From the NCBI GenBank assembly GCA_019454045.1, contig SKCR01051205.1, forward strand, positions 310,001-374,000: a DNA stretch of 64,000 nt. Reading direction: 5' to 3'. Each line of letters opens with the position of its first letter. Position 1 is the stretch's first letter. Below, in pieces: positions 35,681-47,136 of this stretch. This DNA is from Zanthoxylum bungeanum. Its lineage: Eukaryota; Streptophyta; Magnoliopsida; Sapindales; Rutaceae. Below the pieces are notes generated by a model. The model saw only the letters and a program-made list of their open reading frames with translations, was not told the origin of the DNA and ran no database searches. Both the position numbers and the translations under genes were made by a program.

Positions 35681-36289
35681 AACATGAATTTCAATACATC
35701 TAGTGCATCTGAAAATAGATTAGAAAATTAGCAAATGAAAGATTAAATTTCTAATGATACACCGTTAGATAGATATGTGCCTCTAGGTTGCTCTATGAAA
35801 GTAGAACACAATTCTGATATCTAGAACTAATGTTAGAGCTATATTACTATAGCATGTTCAGGGAAGAATGTTCCTGCAGACCTGTCATCTTAGAAAAATT
35901 TCATAAATTCATCTTAAGGTTTTTGAGGCTGATTTATTTATTTATTTTTATAAATGATAGCTTTCTGTGTCTAGTTTATACAAAATTTTACGGAGCTTGA
36001 TTTAGAATTTTCTAAAGTAAGTTATAACCCAAAACACTGAGTATTATAAGGATTGTAACTATTACTATCGGTCCCTAAATCGACATACCGGTGTATGAGA
36101 TTAGGGAACACACTTACTAGAATCGGCATACCGGTCTCATACTAATTCGTATATCGATCTCTCTGGGAGTATAACGACTATAAATAATTAGTTTTGTGCA
36201 AAATCTATAAATATCGGCCATTTTTCTCACTTTACAAATATTCATTTTCTAAACATGTCAAAACATTCTTGAAACTCTACAAATATTTT

Positions 36290-37053
36290 TAAATCATTTT
36301 CTCTCTCAAAATTACAAAGCTCATTCTTTCATCTACATATTCATTTTAGAGAGCTTATTACATTTGAATATTTCTCACACTTGCAAAATCTTTGTAATAC
36401 TTATTTGTGAGAAATCTTTGTCCTTATTTGTAAGAAACTTTTGTGTTTCAAATTCTTCATCATTGTATAAAGCTTTAAGGAACCTTGAAAATCCAAAATT
36501 GTAAATCTTGAGAGTTGGTAAAAACTCAGTGTGTGAAGCTTAAGGTTAGAGAGCCTTTGAAGAAAACACCATTGAAGGTTTGAGAGTAAGCCCGTAAAAC
36601 TCTTGTTGTAAAATGTGAATTCATTTTACATAGTTGAAAGTTTCAAGCGTGGCTTGGAGTAGTGGACATAGACAAGGAGTTGTCTGAATCACTATAATCC
36701 GGGGTCAATTTCTCTATTCATATCTCACTTATTTATTGCAAGTTTTTATATTATCTTTCCATATCAATATTAAACTTGTCATTGTTAAAATTAATATTGA
36801 TAATCACTTTTGGACAATTAAAGTAAAATCAATATTTTATTTATTGTTCATAATCTATAAATTAATTATATCCGTTGTTGAATATATTAATTATGGAAAT
36901 TGAATTCTAAGCATAATTGGTAAAACTACTAACTAAGTAGCTTAATATTGAAAAAAAAAATTAATTATGCATTATTTTTGCTAATTACCAAATTCACCCC
37001 TTCTTAGGTATAAATTATTATATTACTTGTAGGTAATTTCAATTGGTATCAGA
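36290..37053 (+). repeat. SIRE-like Copia LTR 3' part with truncated primer-binding site
   Basis: Sequence features are those of the 3' part of a SIRE/Maximus-type Copia LTR: gtagtggacatagacaagga, a ccggggtcaatttctctattc phrase, aaattcaccccttcttaggt, and an end at aatttca (37041). tggtatcaga (37044-37053) is the first ten bases of the Copia primer-binding site, cut off by the next block. The left limit is unclear; 35684-36290 may belong to it or be unrelated. Confidence 0.55.
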
Positions 37054-37620
37054 CCCTACAAGAAAATGGTGAAATACCGAACAAAATTACCGACCGAATT
37101 TCTTTGGTGGTAATACTGACCGAATACTGACCCATTAAAAATTATTTTTTTGACCAAATATCGACCTTTTACTAACAGAAAAATGATCGATGGATTATTC
37201 CGTCGATATTCGGTTGGTAAATAAGGCGCTGAAGATTAATTTAGCACCAAGAAATAATACCAAGCTTTTACTGATGTATTACCGACCGTAATTTTGGTTG
37301 GTAAATAAATTTCTATTATCGACCGACAATGTCGATCGGTCATCTGTAATTTTTTACTGTCTGATTGTAATTCGGTCGGTAATATATAATTAATTCAAAT
37401 AAAATTATAAAAAATAAATATATACCGATGACATATATTCCGACCGAATATTTGGGTTTGTAATTACCGACCGACGTAAATACAGTTGGTAAAATAAGAC
37501 GTCGAACACCGATTGAGCACCAAGAAATGGCGATATTACTTGCGTATTACTGACCGAATAGGTTTCGATCGGTAAATACCCTAAAATTATCGACTGAAAA
37601 GTAGACTTCTTTATCATATA
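37054..37620. repeat. CACTA-like subterminal repeat block
   Basis: It starts ccctacaagaaaatgg, close to the CACTA terminus. It is filled with variants of accgaccgaa and ttcggtcggta in both orientations (at least fifteen), with a duplicated sub-block around gagcaccaagaaat (37229 and 37518). No second terminus was found, so this is one end or a solo end of a CACTA-type element unlike the one at 31269. Confidence 0.6.
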
Positions 37621-38048
37621 ATTCTTTTTGCAATTTAGAATTCTCCAGTAGAGGATGTGCTCCCAATAAATCCATCAGTGCATGTCCTGAATTCTATTCG
37701 AAAAAAGAGGTGAACGAAACGAACAGTAGGGTCAGAAACGGCAGTTCGACGAGTTAGTCAGTGGAAATGAGAACTTTGGCCGATCAATGCTGAGAAAGAA
37801 AGGGTTGCTCATAGAGATCCACCATAGAATGACATTGAACCATCAATGTTGGCCTTGACTCTTGTCCACTGCACGCACCTTGAGCATCCTCATGAGGGTA
37901 ACTCACACCCTGAGCATCCTCATTCGGTAATATTATTGGCACTGACATGGTTTTCAAAATCCTCGGGGCCCTTTCTACAGTCATTACCTGGGGGCTATTG
38001 ATCCGACAATAATTCTTCCTTGCCGGTTTGAATCTCCGGCCAACGTTC

Positions 38049-40657
38049 TGTTGGGGTTTTATAAGGAATTACAGGTTTGCCCAGCGGAGCGCGGAAAACG
38101 AATTTTTCCGATTTCAAATTTTTTTTCTTGGAACAATTAAATAAACTTATTTATTTAATTAACCAATACTTAAAAGTGAAATTTTACCCAAGAAATCATA
38201 TTTCTTTTAATTACCAAATAACCCAAGACTTTTACAAATTAATTATTTTGGTGCTTAATTATGTCAATTACATATTTAATTGATTCCAAATCAATCCCAA
38301 CATAATTTTTTTCAATTTGCAACAAAAACTAGAAACTTTCCAGAATTTCCGAAAATAGCCCAGAAATTTTATTAATTGCAATTTGGCCCAATTTATTCAA
38401 AACACATCAAGATCAAATCCAATCAATCCCAAATTTGACATACATCAAATATACATCAAATTATATCATATATATATGAAAAGCCCCAAAATTTGAATGG
38501 GTTAAGAACCATAATTTCATAAATTACTCAAATTGGGCAATTTACATTAAATTGACAAAATTCAATGCTTTAATCTTCCAATACCACTCCAATTAAGTCT
38601 CACCATCATAAAATTAATCAAGAATAATTCTAGGCTAATTATGAATGGCTAATTAACTATAGATTGACAACTTTAATTTTCTAATTAATTTATTAAGCTT
38701 AATTACACTAATAAGCAAATAAATTAATTATACATGCATGAGCTCATCCAACAAGCTTCCAAAAAATTTAATTACAAACTAAAAGAGTAGAGACATGATC
38801 TTAACAACACAATTGAAGCTAAGAAAAATGAAACAATTTTCATGTAGAAGAATAAATGAAATTACTTACAAAATCCAATTTTGCTTTGATTTTTATTTTC
38901 CTTTTCAACAAATGCTCTCAACTCTCTTTTGTAATTTTTATTTAACTTGTGTAATTTGAAAAATGAATCAAATAATTTTGATATACAAAATCCACAATTT
39001 ATGAATTTTCCAACCAAAAATAAATATCTTATACTTAAATTTTATTTGATTTTTATTGGTCCACATTTAGCTAAATTAAAGTAACACTTTAACTTTAATA
39101 AAGTTATCAAAAATGTGTTCCAATAATAACATGCAATTTCCAACTTAATAATTATAAAAGATATTTAATTTATTAATACATTTAATTATTTAATAATTAG
39201 ATAATTAAATACTAAATATAAATATCTTAAATATATGTATTATATTTACATTAAATTTCTCAAATACATATAATAATGATATATGTTAAATATCACAAAT
39301 TGATATTTAATTAATGTGTATTTAATAATATCAAATATTAAATACAAATACATATTAAATCGGAAATGACCGTTAGGTCCAAATTGCATATATTTTTCGT
39401 TTAACCGTTAAACGAGTTATAAATAATCAGTATTATTCATAACAGTTGCCCTAGTGCTCTACGAGTATATTTCATTAGTGAGACTCTCTAGATTCAGACA
39501 TATCCGTCACGAAATCAAGTTTTGTGTTCATAATTCACCCACCCGTAAATTATGACGAACATAGATAAACTCTCTGAATCATACGAGTCGAGTAACATGT
39601 GAAGGAAGTGTATGATGTGCCCCCAGTAACATGTGCGACCATGATCGAAGGCCTCCTCTCAGGCGTTGGGTTACCCTGATTTATTGGCCTAAACTCTCAT
39701 TGCCACAACCCTGGTCCTCTCTATTCACTACCAGCGTCCCAATGATTTTCCTACCTTGATTCCTTCTTTACGTGAGCACCACCCCATCGGGCTATATCTT
39801 CTCTTATTCCTCCAATAGTACAAACCTCATCGAGGTCACTGCATACGTATAATTCCTCCGTCACAGATATCCGGATTAATCCAGAGATATAGATACAAAC
39901 GTCAAATCTCTATAGATGTAATCACATCGACGTTTCTATTAGTAATCTCTCAAAAAACACTTAGAACTAATTTCTACAGTGTACCACAGGCCCATGGATT
40001 TAACAGATTGCTAATTCCATATTGAATACCTATGCTCTGTACACAGAACTGACGGATCCTTTCTTGATACACACAGGATATCCTGAGCATCAGTCCATAC
40101 CCAACGAACAAGCGGAGGTCTGATCTAAATAGATCGGTAACGTGACTACCATCTAAGTGTGGAGGATAACTCAGATATCCACAGTGGTATCTCAAGTCAA
40201 AGAATCACTATGCTCACTCAACCTGAGAAGATTCTTATTGACGTTGGTGTACCATCCATTAAGAATCTTCGGTGAGTCGTTCAATGTTTATCCGCTATAA
40301 ACACCTACACGTCTATACAAGTCTCCAAGACTCATGGTTCACTGAGAAACCATCGAAATTTAAGATTCTAATATACGACATGTACCAGTCTCAACGAGTT
40401 TACTTTACTGACCAAATAGTGTAAACCTTGACCGGGAACAGTCTAAGAATGACAACATCATGATACAACTCAATGTTAGTTGCGACGCTTTTACAACAAT
40501 ATCATAACTAATCATTCTAAGGTCGGTTACGTTTTTACCATATAAAGAAGAAGTTATATATAAAAGAAACTGTTCATTTTATTCATAATAAAATGTTACA
40601 TTAATATTTACAAGGAAATACATAATAAAATTGGCGCTCAGAGCACCAACCCTAACA
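38049..40657. repeat. Solo LTR inserted in the Tat-like remnant
   Basis: It begins TGTTGGGGTTTTATAAGG and ends CACCAACCCTAACA. A perfect 5-bp target duplication, cgttc, lies at 38044-38048 and 40658-40662, and the flanks rejoin into the host phrase ccggccaacgttcttcc seen (diverged) at 60960-60980. No internal retroelement domain is present. Its 2609 bp include a 228-bp block of host Gypsy sequence (39601-39828), so the original LTR was about 2.4 kb. I do not assign the family. Confidence 0.82.
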
Positions 40658-42448
40658 CGTTCTTCCTTCAGCTATAGTGAACACAGGCCTTTGCTCCATT
40701 CGTTGCCTGACCCTCATGGCCTAATGATCAATGCACTTCTTGAGGTAGTCATTTCTTACCAGGTCATTTATATGTTCCTTGTCCTATTGTATTGTGATGG
40801 ACATAATACGCCCTATTGTCCCTCATCTCTATCGGGAATCTTCTGATCTCGGGCTCTGCCAGCAAGCCATTGTCCTGTACTTCCTGAGCTATCTACGCCA
40901 AAGGTCTGTTGAAGGAAGTGTATGATGTGCCCCCAGTAACATGTGCGACCATGATCGAAGGCCTCCTCTCAGGCGTTGGGTTACCCTAATTTATTGGCCT
41001 AAACTCTCATTGCCACAACCCAGGTCCTCTCTATTCACTACCAGCATCCCAATGATTTTCCTACCTTGATTCCTTCTTTACGTGAGCACCACCCCATCGG
41101 GCTATATCTTCTCTTATTCCTCCAATAGTACAAACCTCATCGAGGTCACTGCATACGTATAATTCCTCCGTCATAGATATCCGGATTAATCCAGAGATAT
41201 AGATACAAACGTCAAATCTCTATAGATGTAATCACATCGACGTTTCTATTAGCAATCTCTCAAAAAACACTTAGAACTAATTTCTACAGTGTACCACTGA
41301 CCCATGGATTTAACAGATTGCTAATTCCATATTGAATACCTATGCTCTGTACACAGAACTGACGGATCATTTCTTGATACACACAGGATATCCTGAGCAT
41401 CAGTCCACACCCAACGAACAGGCGGAGGTCTGATCTAAATAGATCGGTAACGTGACTACCATCTAAGTGTGGAGGATAACTCAGATATCCACAGTGGTAT
41501 CTCAAGTCAAAGAATCACTATGCTCACTCAACCCGAGAAGATTCTTATTGACGTTAGTGTACCATCCATTAAGAATCTTCGGTGAGTCGTTCAGTGTTTA
41601 TCCGCTATAGACACCTACACGTCTATACGAGTCTCCAAGACTCATGGTTCACTGAGAAACCATCGGAATCCAAGATTCCAATATACGACATGTACCCGTC
41701 TCAACGGGTTTACTTTACTAATCAAGTAGTGTAAACCTTGACCGGGAACAGTCTAAGAATGAAAACATCATGATACAACTCAATGTTAGTTGCGACGCTT
41801 TTGCAACAGTATCATAACTAATCATTTTAAGGTCAGTTACATTTTTACCATATAAAGAAGAAGTTATATATAAAAGAAACTGTTCATTTTATTCATAATA
41901 AAATGTTACATTAGTATTTACAAGGAAATACATAATAAAATTGGCGCTCAGAGCACCAACCCTAACACGTTCTTCCTCCAGCTATAGTGAACACAGGCCT
42001 CTGCTCCATTCGTTGCCTGACCCTCATGGCCTCATGATCAATGCACTTCTTGAGGTAGTCATTTCTTACCATAACCTCTATATGTTCCTTGTCCTATTGT
42101 GTTGTAATGGACATAATACGCCCTATTATCCCTCATCTCTATCGGGAATCTTCTAAGCTCGGGCTCTGCCAGCAAGCCATTGTCCTGTACTTCATGAGCT
42201 ATCTACGCCAAAGGTCTATTGAAGGAAGTGTATGATGTGCCCCCAGTAACATGTTCGACCTTGATCGAAGGCCTCCTCTCATGCGTTGGGTTACCCTAAG
42301 TTATTGGCCTAAACTCCCGTTGCCACAACCCTGGTCCTTTATATTCACTACCAGCATCCCAAGGATTTTCCTACCTTGATTCCTTCTTTACGTGAGCAGC
42401 ACCCCATCGGGCTATATCTTCTCTTATTCCTCCAATAGTACAAACCTC
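39601..42448. repeat. 1310-bp tandem repeat, 2.2 copies
   Basis: The 24-base phrase starting gaaggaagtgtatgatg recurs at 39601, 40911 and 42221, exactly 1310 bp apart. Each unit is A (228 bp of host Gypsy), B (829 bp, the 3' part of the solo LTR) and C (253 bp of host Gypsy); the last copy has only A and then runs into native Gypsy. Units 1 and 2 differ at roughly 2% of positions by eye. The same 71-73-codon ORFs in each copy are by-products of the repeat. Confidence 0.92.
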
Positions 42449-43594
42449 CTCGCCTGCTCCAGGGCCGTAACATAGTTTGGTATTTCTTGGATCCTAAGGT
42501 GGGACTACAACCTACCAACCCTTAAGACTCCTTTAAAACTCTTCAATGCCTACGGGGACTCGTACGCCCCGACCTATAATACTAAGTTTTGGTATCAGTT
42601 GATGAATTTTTTTCAGTGGCTTGTCATCACATTGCTTCATCGTCCTCAGTGATCCGACCGTCTTCTTTGGTGCACACACCACTTTAATGGTGAACAAATG
42701 ACTTCCTTAGCTGTGAAAAACTACTAAAAATTCATGGAGTCAAATTTCTGAACCATAGGCTGGACCCCCCAAGGTTAGTAGAAATACCTTGCAGACCATC
42801 TCTCTGACCATGCCCTGGATTCCATTAGCAAGACAAATTTTTCAACATGAGACTAAGGGTATGTGCTATCCTTGTAGATGTCCATCATGGGCATGAAGAA
42901 CCTCATTGGAAACTCCACCTCCAACATCTTCTTGGTAAAGAGGACGTTGTCTCCATATCTTGATCGCCCAAAGCATCTTATCGCGTGCTCTCCTCCTACT
43001 TCCTCATCTCATTCTGAAACCAGCCCCTCAAGTGGCTCTCGATGCTCTCCTGCCCTCGACCGAGGGCTTTCTCATACTCGCTTCTCCGACCATGACATCT
43101 CCTACCATTGAGTGCTCTACGTCCCGGTTCCGGATAACGTCTTAAATCATTTTCCCTTTAAAAAATGGCTGTTACTGGAAGATTCTTGTGTTTGCATATC
43201 GTCACATTCTTCCAATGGCTCATCTACCGGTGCGATACGAGCTACAACCACCGATCTCACCTTATGAGTATACTTTTTCCCAATTTCTCTATCCCCTTCC
43301 ACACCGGTTATCCTCTTACCACTGGAAATCTCTTCTCTCATTTCCTTGGGCCCCGCTTGTGCCTGCTCTCATATTTTCCTCTCAAACTTCTTAATCTTCT
43401 CTATCATGGTTTTCATGAAGGCCAGGGTTACCTCTATTTATTTTCGTGCATTCTCAATTTCCAACCACAAATTTTCTTCCATTTTTTCTATCCATTCCGC
43501 CGTTGGAGTTTCTAAAGTTCTATTGTTTCTGTATCCTGCTATCGTCTTAGTGTGTTTTCCATTTTTCGTACTGCTCCCCACAGACGGCACCAAC

Positions 43595-44476
43595 CGTTGA
43601 TGACTATTTTTCGTTCGAATGGCAATATGAGAAATTAATCCCTCGAATAAACCATAATCGAACAGTAAATTTGTTTAGTTAGTAGGGAATCAAATGCAAA
43701 CTCAACAAGCAGACAGATAAATCACAAAGACAATGATTTACGTGGTTCGGCGGAGAATAACTCCAAACTACATCCACGAGAGAAAATATGGGTATTTTAT
43801 TACTGTTCGGTGTCAAGACCGACCCGAGCTACAAGTTGGGTAACGAACTTGCAAAGTTTTTACAACTCTTCGGGTCTTATACTAGCCCGTTTCAATTTTT
43901 CTCAATGGTAAAACAACTGACCAACTTTCTCTCTCTATCACTAGATTTTTGGCACTTGGCTTCTTCATAAGTTTTGAGATGTAAAAAATTTGCTCACCCT
44001 TGAATTTGAGACTTCAACCCTTTATATAGACTTCCAAATCCACTATTTCATCGCCCATAACGTCAGCTCATGTCACTCTGTCATCATTGCAGTAACAACT
44101 CTCTTTAACTACCCACAATTCAGGCAATCAAATTAGCTATTTTCTCTGTTACTGTACCGGCCTATGGTGGCCTCTGCTCTGCCACTCCCTGCCACTGTAC
44201 TTCCCTATGGCGACTGATAGAGGCTACATACGTGGTGAACCACTTCTTTCCCATAGTCATCATTAGCCTTGTAGAAGGGTATCACCTCACTTTAGGGCAC
44301 ACATCATTTGACTCAAGCACAAGTTGACTTATGATCCCATCCTCATTCCTCGGGTCGGCATGCCGAGTTGGATGATACTTGGACAAACTTCCTGACTTCT
44401 TTAACCAGGTCGGGTTGCTAATCCTGGACTCCTCGGGTCGGTTTCGATAAATACTTAAATGAACACAAATTCAACA
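43595..44476 (-). repeat. 5' LTR remnant of the old Tat-like element
   Basis: It starts CGTTGATGAC directly beside the primer-binding-site relic (ccccacagacggcacca), where the better element has TGTTGACGGC. It shares the acgtggttcggcgga block with the LTR at 62599. A likely end is the ttcaaca at 44470-44476. Sequence to about 44560 still has ggtcgggtcgg phrases, so the outer limit is uncertain. Confidence 0.6.
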
Positions 44477-44832
44477 CTTCTTCTTTATAGGTCGGGTCGG
44501 TACCCAAACTTACTTCATTGTCACCACACTCAGCCCTTGCGCGAACCCCTCCATATAACGGGGTCGGGTTCTGCTGCCAAATTCCATTGATCTTTCCGAA
44601 TCCTTAGACCTCTATGATGTGTTTTTAGCCAAGTAGAATACCAATCTTACCCCTCCTTGGACAGTTTATTATTATAAATATTGACGAAGCCGAAAACGAT
44701 ACTTGAAGCTCAGGAAAAAAATGTTTAAAAGAATTTTCTTCATAGTAATACAAAAACGTGGGTATTATAGCTCTATGTAGCTCTCTGATTGTAAATATCA
44801 GTATTCAAACGAAAATAAAAAATAAAATATTC
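44477..44832. other. 3' flank of the GT90 gene
   Basis: Holds the end of the Gypsy debris and the 3' UTR of the minus-strand GT90 gene. An AT-rich run (aaataaaaaataaaatattcc near 44813-44833) lies next to the stop codon. Confidence 0.4.
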
Positions 44833-47103
44833 CTATGACTGGCTTGTTTGATTAGCCCAGTAAGCATTTACCCATGATTCTACTTGTAGTATTGACTTTT
44901 CCTTTTTCCAAATAACATCATAAAGAGATGAAGGATCATAAGGGGGAGGCAAGGTGCATGGACTTGTTTCTCTAGGACTTTGCACCAATGATTCCTCCAT
45001 TAACTTCCTCGCTAATCCTTCCTCAGGGCAAGCCATGGTCTCTGCACAGTATTCAACAGCTCCTGGGGGTATCGTTGGCTGGTATCTGAAGAGCTTAGAG
45101 TACTGATTTAAGAGATGAAACATGTAGTCATACACGTTATCTATTTTCAGTTCCTCTTGTACGAATTTGTTCGCTTCCTTTCCAATTTCCTGTGCCTGAT
45201 AAATTCACGGAGAATATCAGAATGACGAAATGTAATAATATAAATGAAACATGTAGTACTCTGATCATGATTCAGTACTGATCTTAGTTTACACTTAGAA
45301 CTTAATCAACTGTCAGGATTATCTAATCTGCGCCCTATGGATCCCAGATATCATGTGACTGTTGATCCAGTGTCCCACGTAAACTCAGCTCAGTACTGGA
45401 TCCCAATTCGTATTACTTGTACCCACAATCAATTGCAGGTTTCCGCTGAATCTATGAATTTCTTGAATGAAAACCAATTCTGTTAACATGCAAGGTTGGA
45501 AAATAGTGCTAGTAATATGATTAGCAGCAAAATTTGAGTAGCTTTATGATGAAGAAACCTAATAAAACTTGGTGACAAAACCTGAGATCATATTATATAC
45601 TGTATAATATTGATTAGTTACCTTTTCTGTGTGGCTGTTGCACCAGTCGACAGCAAACTTAATTGACTTGCACTTGTTATGGTCATTTATGGGCCAGAAG
45701 TGTTGCATCGGCAACAAACCTCTTGTGTAAAAATCAGTGTAATTGGGTGTCACAAATAAGGTAACAGAATCACAGGCAAGAATGTATTTCTCACTAACAG
45801 ACCATGCAGACCCTTCAATGAAGATCTTGAACCTGCACAAACCGCGAATTTGAAGAAACAAATCGACAATGTTACAAGGAAAGCACAATCTTATATATAA
45901 AATTGAAGCTAAAAAATTTTCAAAATGTTCACCTATGTTTGCATTGGCTTTCTAAGTCGGATTCCTTGAAACCTTCTCGTCTTTCTTTTTGCCAATCCTG
46001 CAGAAAAGTCTCCCAAGTTTCATATGAAATTTGCTACAATGGCATGAAAACATATACTGGTTTGAGATCATTGCCTGGGTAAATAAACGAGCATTCCAGT
46101 CTTGTCCCTCCGAGACATTACATTTCATAAGGTCTTGCCTGGTGGAAGCAACTTCAGGATTACCCTTCCAGAAAGCATAAGGTTCCCTATCAGTCCATTT
46201 CATTCTTCTGTTTCCTTCTTCCAGGTCCTTCCTTATTAGCTCCCATGGCTTTATATTAACCTCAGGCCTGCATAATCATCAATTGCACAGCCATTATCAT
46301 CATTTCCATTACACAGCAACCGAAGAAAACTAAAAGAAATGCTGATCAGATGAATCATACCATCCCCAAAATGACCAATCGGGAAAGACAATATCGAGTG
46401 TTTGCTCATTGCCACAGTACCGAAATAACGGAGGCGGGGCAGGATCACCAGGAGCACAGTAGTTGCTTTTCAGAACAACAGGCCAGTCAACGCAGTCAAA
46501 CATAAGATCCAAGTCGGGAATTTTTCCAGGGTACATCCTTAACAACTGTAGGATTCCCCACAGAGTAAAAGTATCTCTTGACTGAAAGGATTTATTTTTC
46601 CTCACAACGTAAGCCCTGCCTTTTACTATAACCAATCTAAAATCTGCTGTTCGACCGGCTCTCTCAACCATTTCCATAGTGATCCCAGTGCGAGCCCATG
46701 GCCTTAGATCTTCGTGAATCCAACGGAAGTAATCAGGACACGTGGGGGAAGGTGGACCGTCATGATCTTCTTCTGGGGTGTAGCTTTTCGTTGGGTAGGT
46801 TCCAGGGCAGGAGGTTTTTGTGTGGTTTCCAGCAGGGCAGTTAAGTGGGTACTGTGTTTTGTTAAGGGGCTCTTTTGTAAAACCAGGGGCATATGTTTGG
46901 CTTTTTGTATCTCTTAGCTTCTGATTTGTGCTACCACGAAGAGCCTGTAAGTAACAACACTTGATGTCAAAGTGTGAATTAATTCACTAGGAAAATAAAT
47001 AAAAATAAATAAATAATGGGTCACGAAATTCCACTATTGTGTGGTATGACTTCTTTTAGATACTTTTTATATAGATGTCCGTATCTTATTAATATCCACA
47101 CAG

Positions 47104-47136
<33 letters not shown>

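Larger units (their letters stand above)
37640..44476 (-). mobile_element. Old Tat-like Gypsy remnant, interrupted by a solo LTR
   Basis: On the minus strand, pieces at 44476-42449, 40910-40658 and 38048-37640 line up in order with gag-protease of the well-preserved element at 53876-63336. Matching landmarks are the LTR-primer-binding-site junction (ccccacagacggcaccaac before 43595), the gag region at 42450-42600, the ccggccaacgttc phrase at 38036-38048 continued after 40657, and the peptide YPHEDA near 37880-37900 against FPHDDA. All frames are broken. The 3' half is missing or replaced. Confidence 0.75.

Noticed and set aside
40631..42156. Repeated 71-73-codon ORFs (39974, 40631, 41284, 41941)
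   Set aside because: Identical positions in each 1310-bp repeat unit within LTR and Gypsy debris; by-products of the tandem repeat.
43165..43600. Overlapping plus-strand ORFs of 68-116 codons
   Set aside because: Antisense readings of the decayed Tat-like gag.
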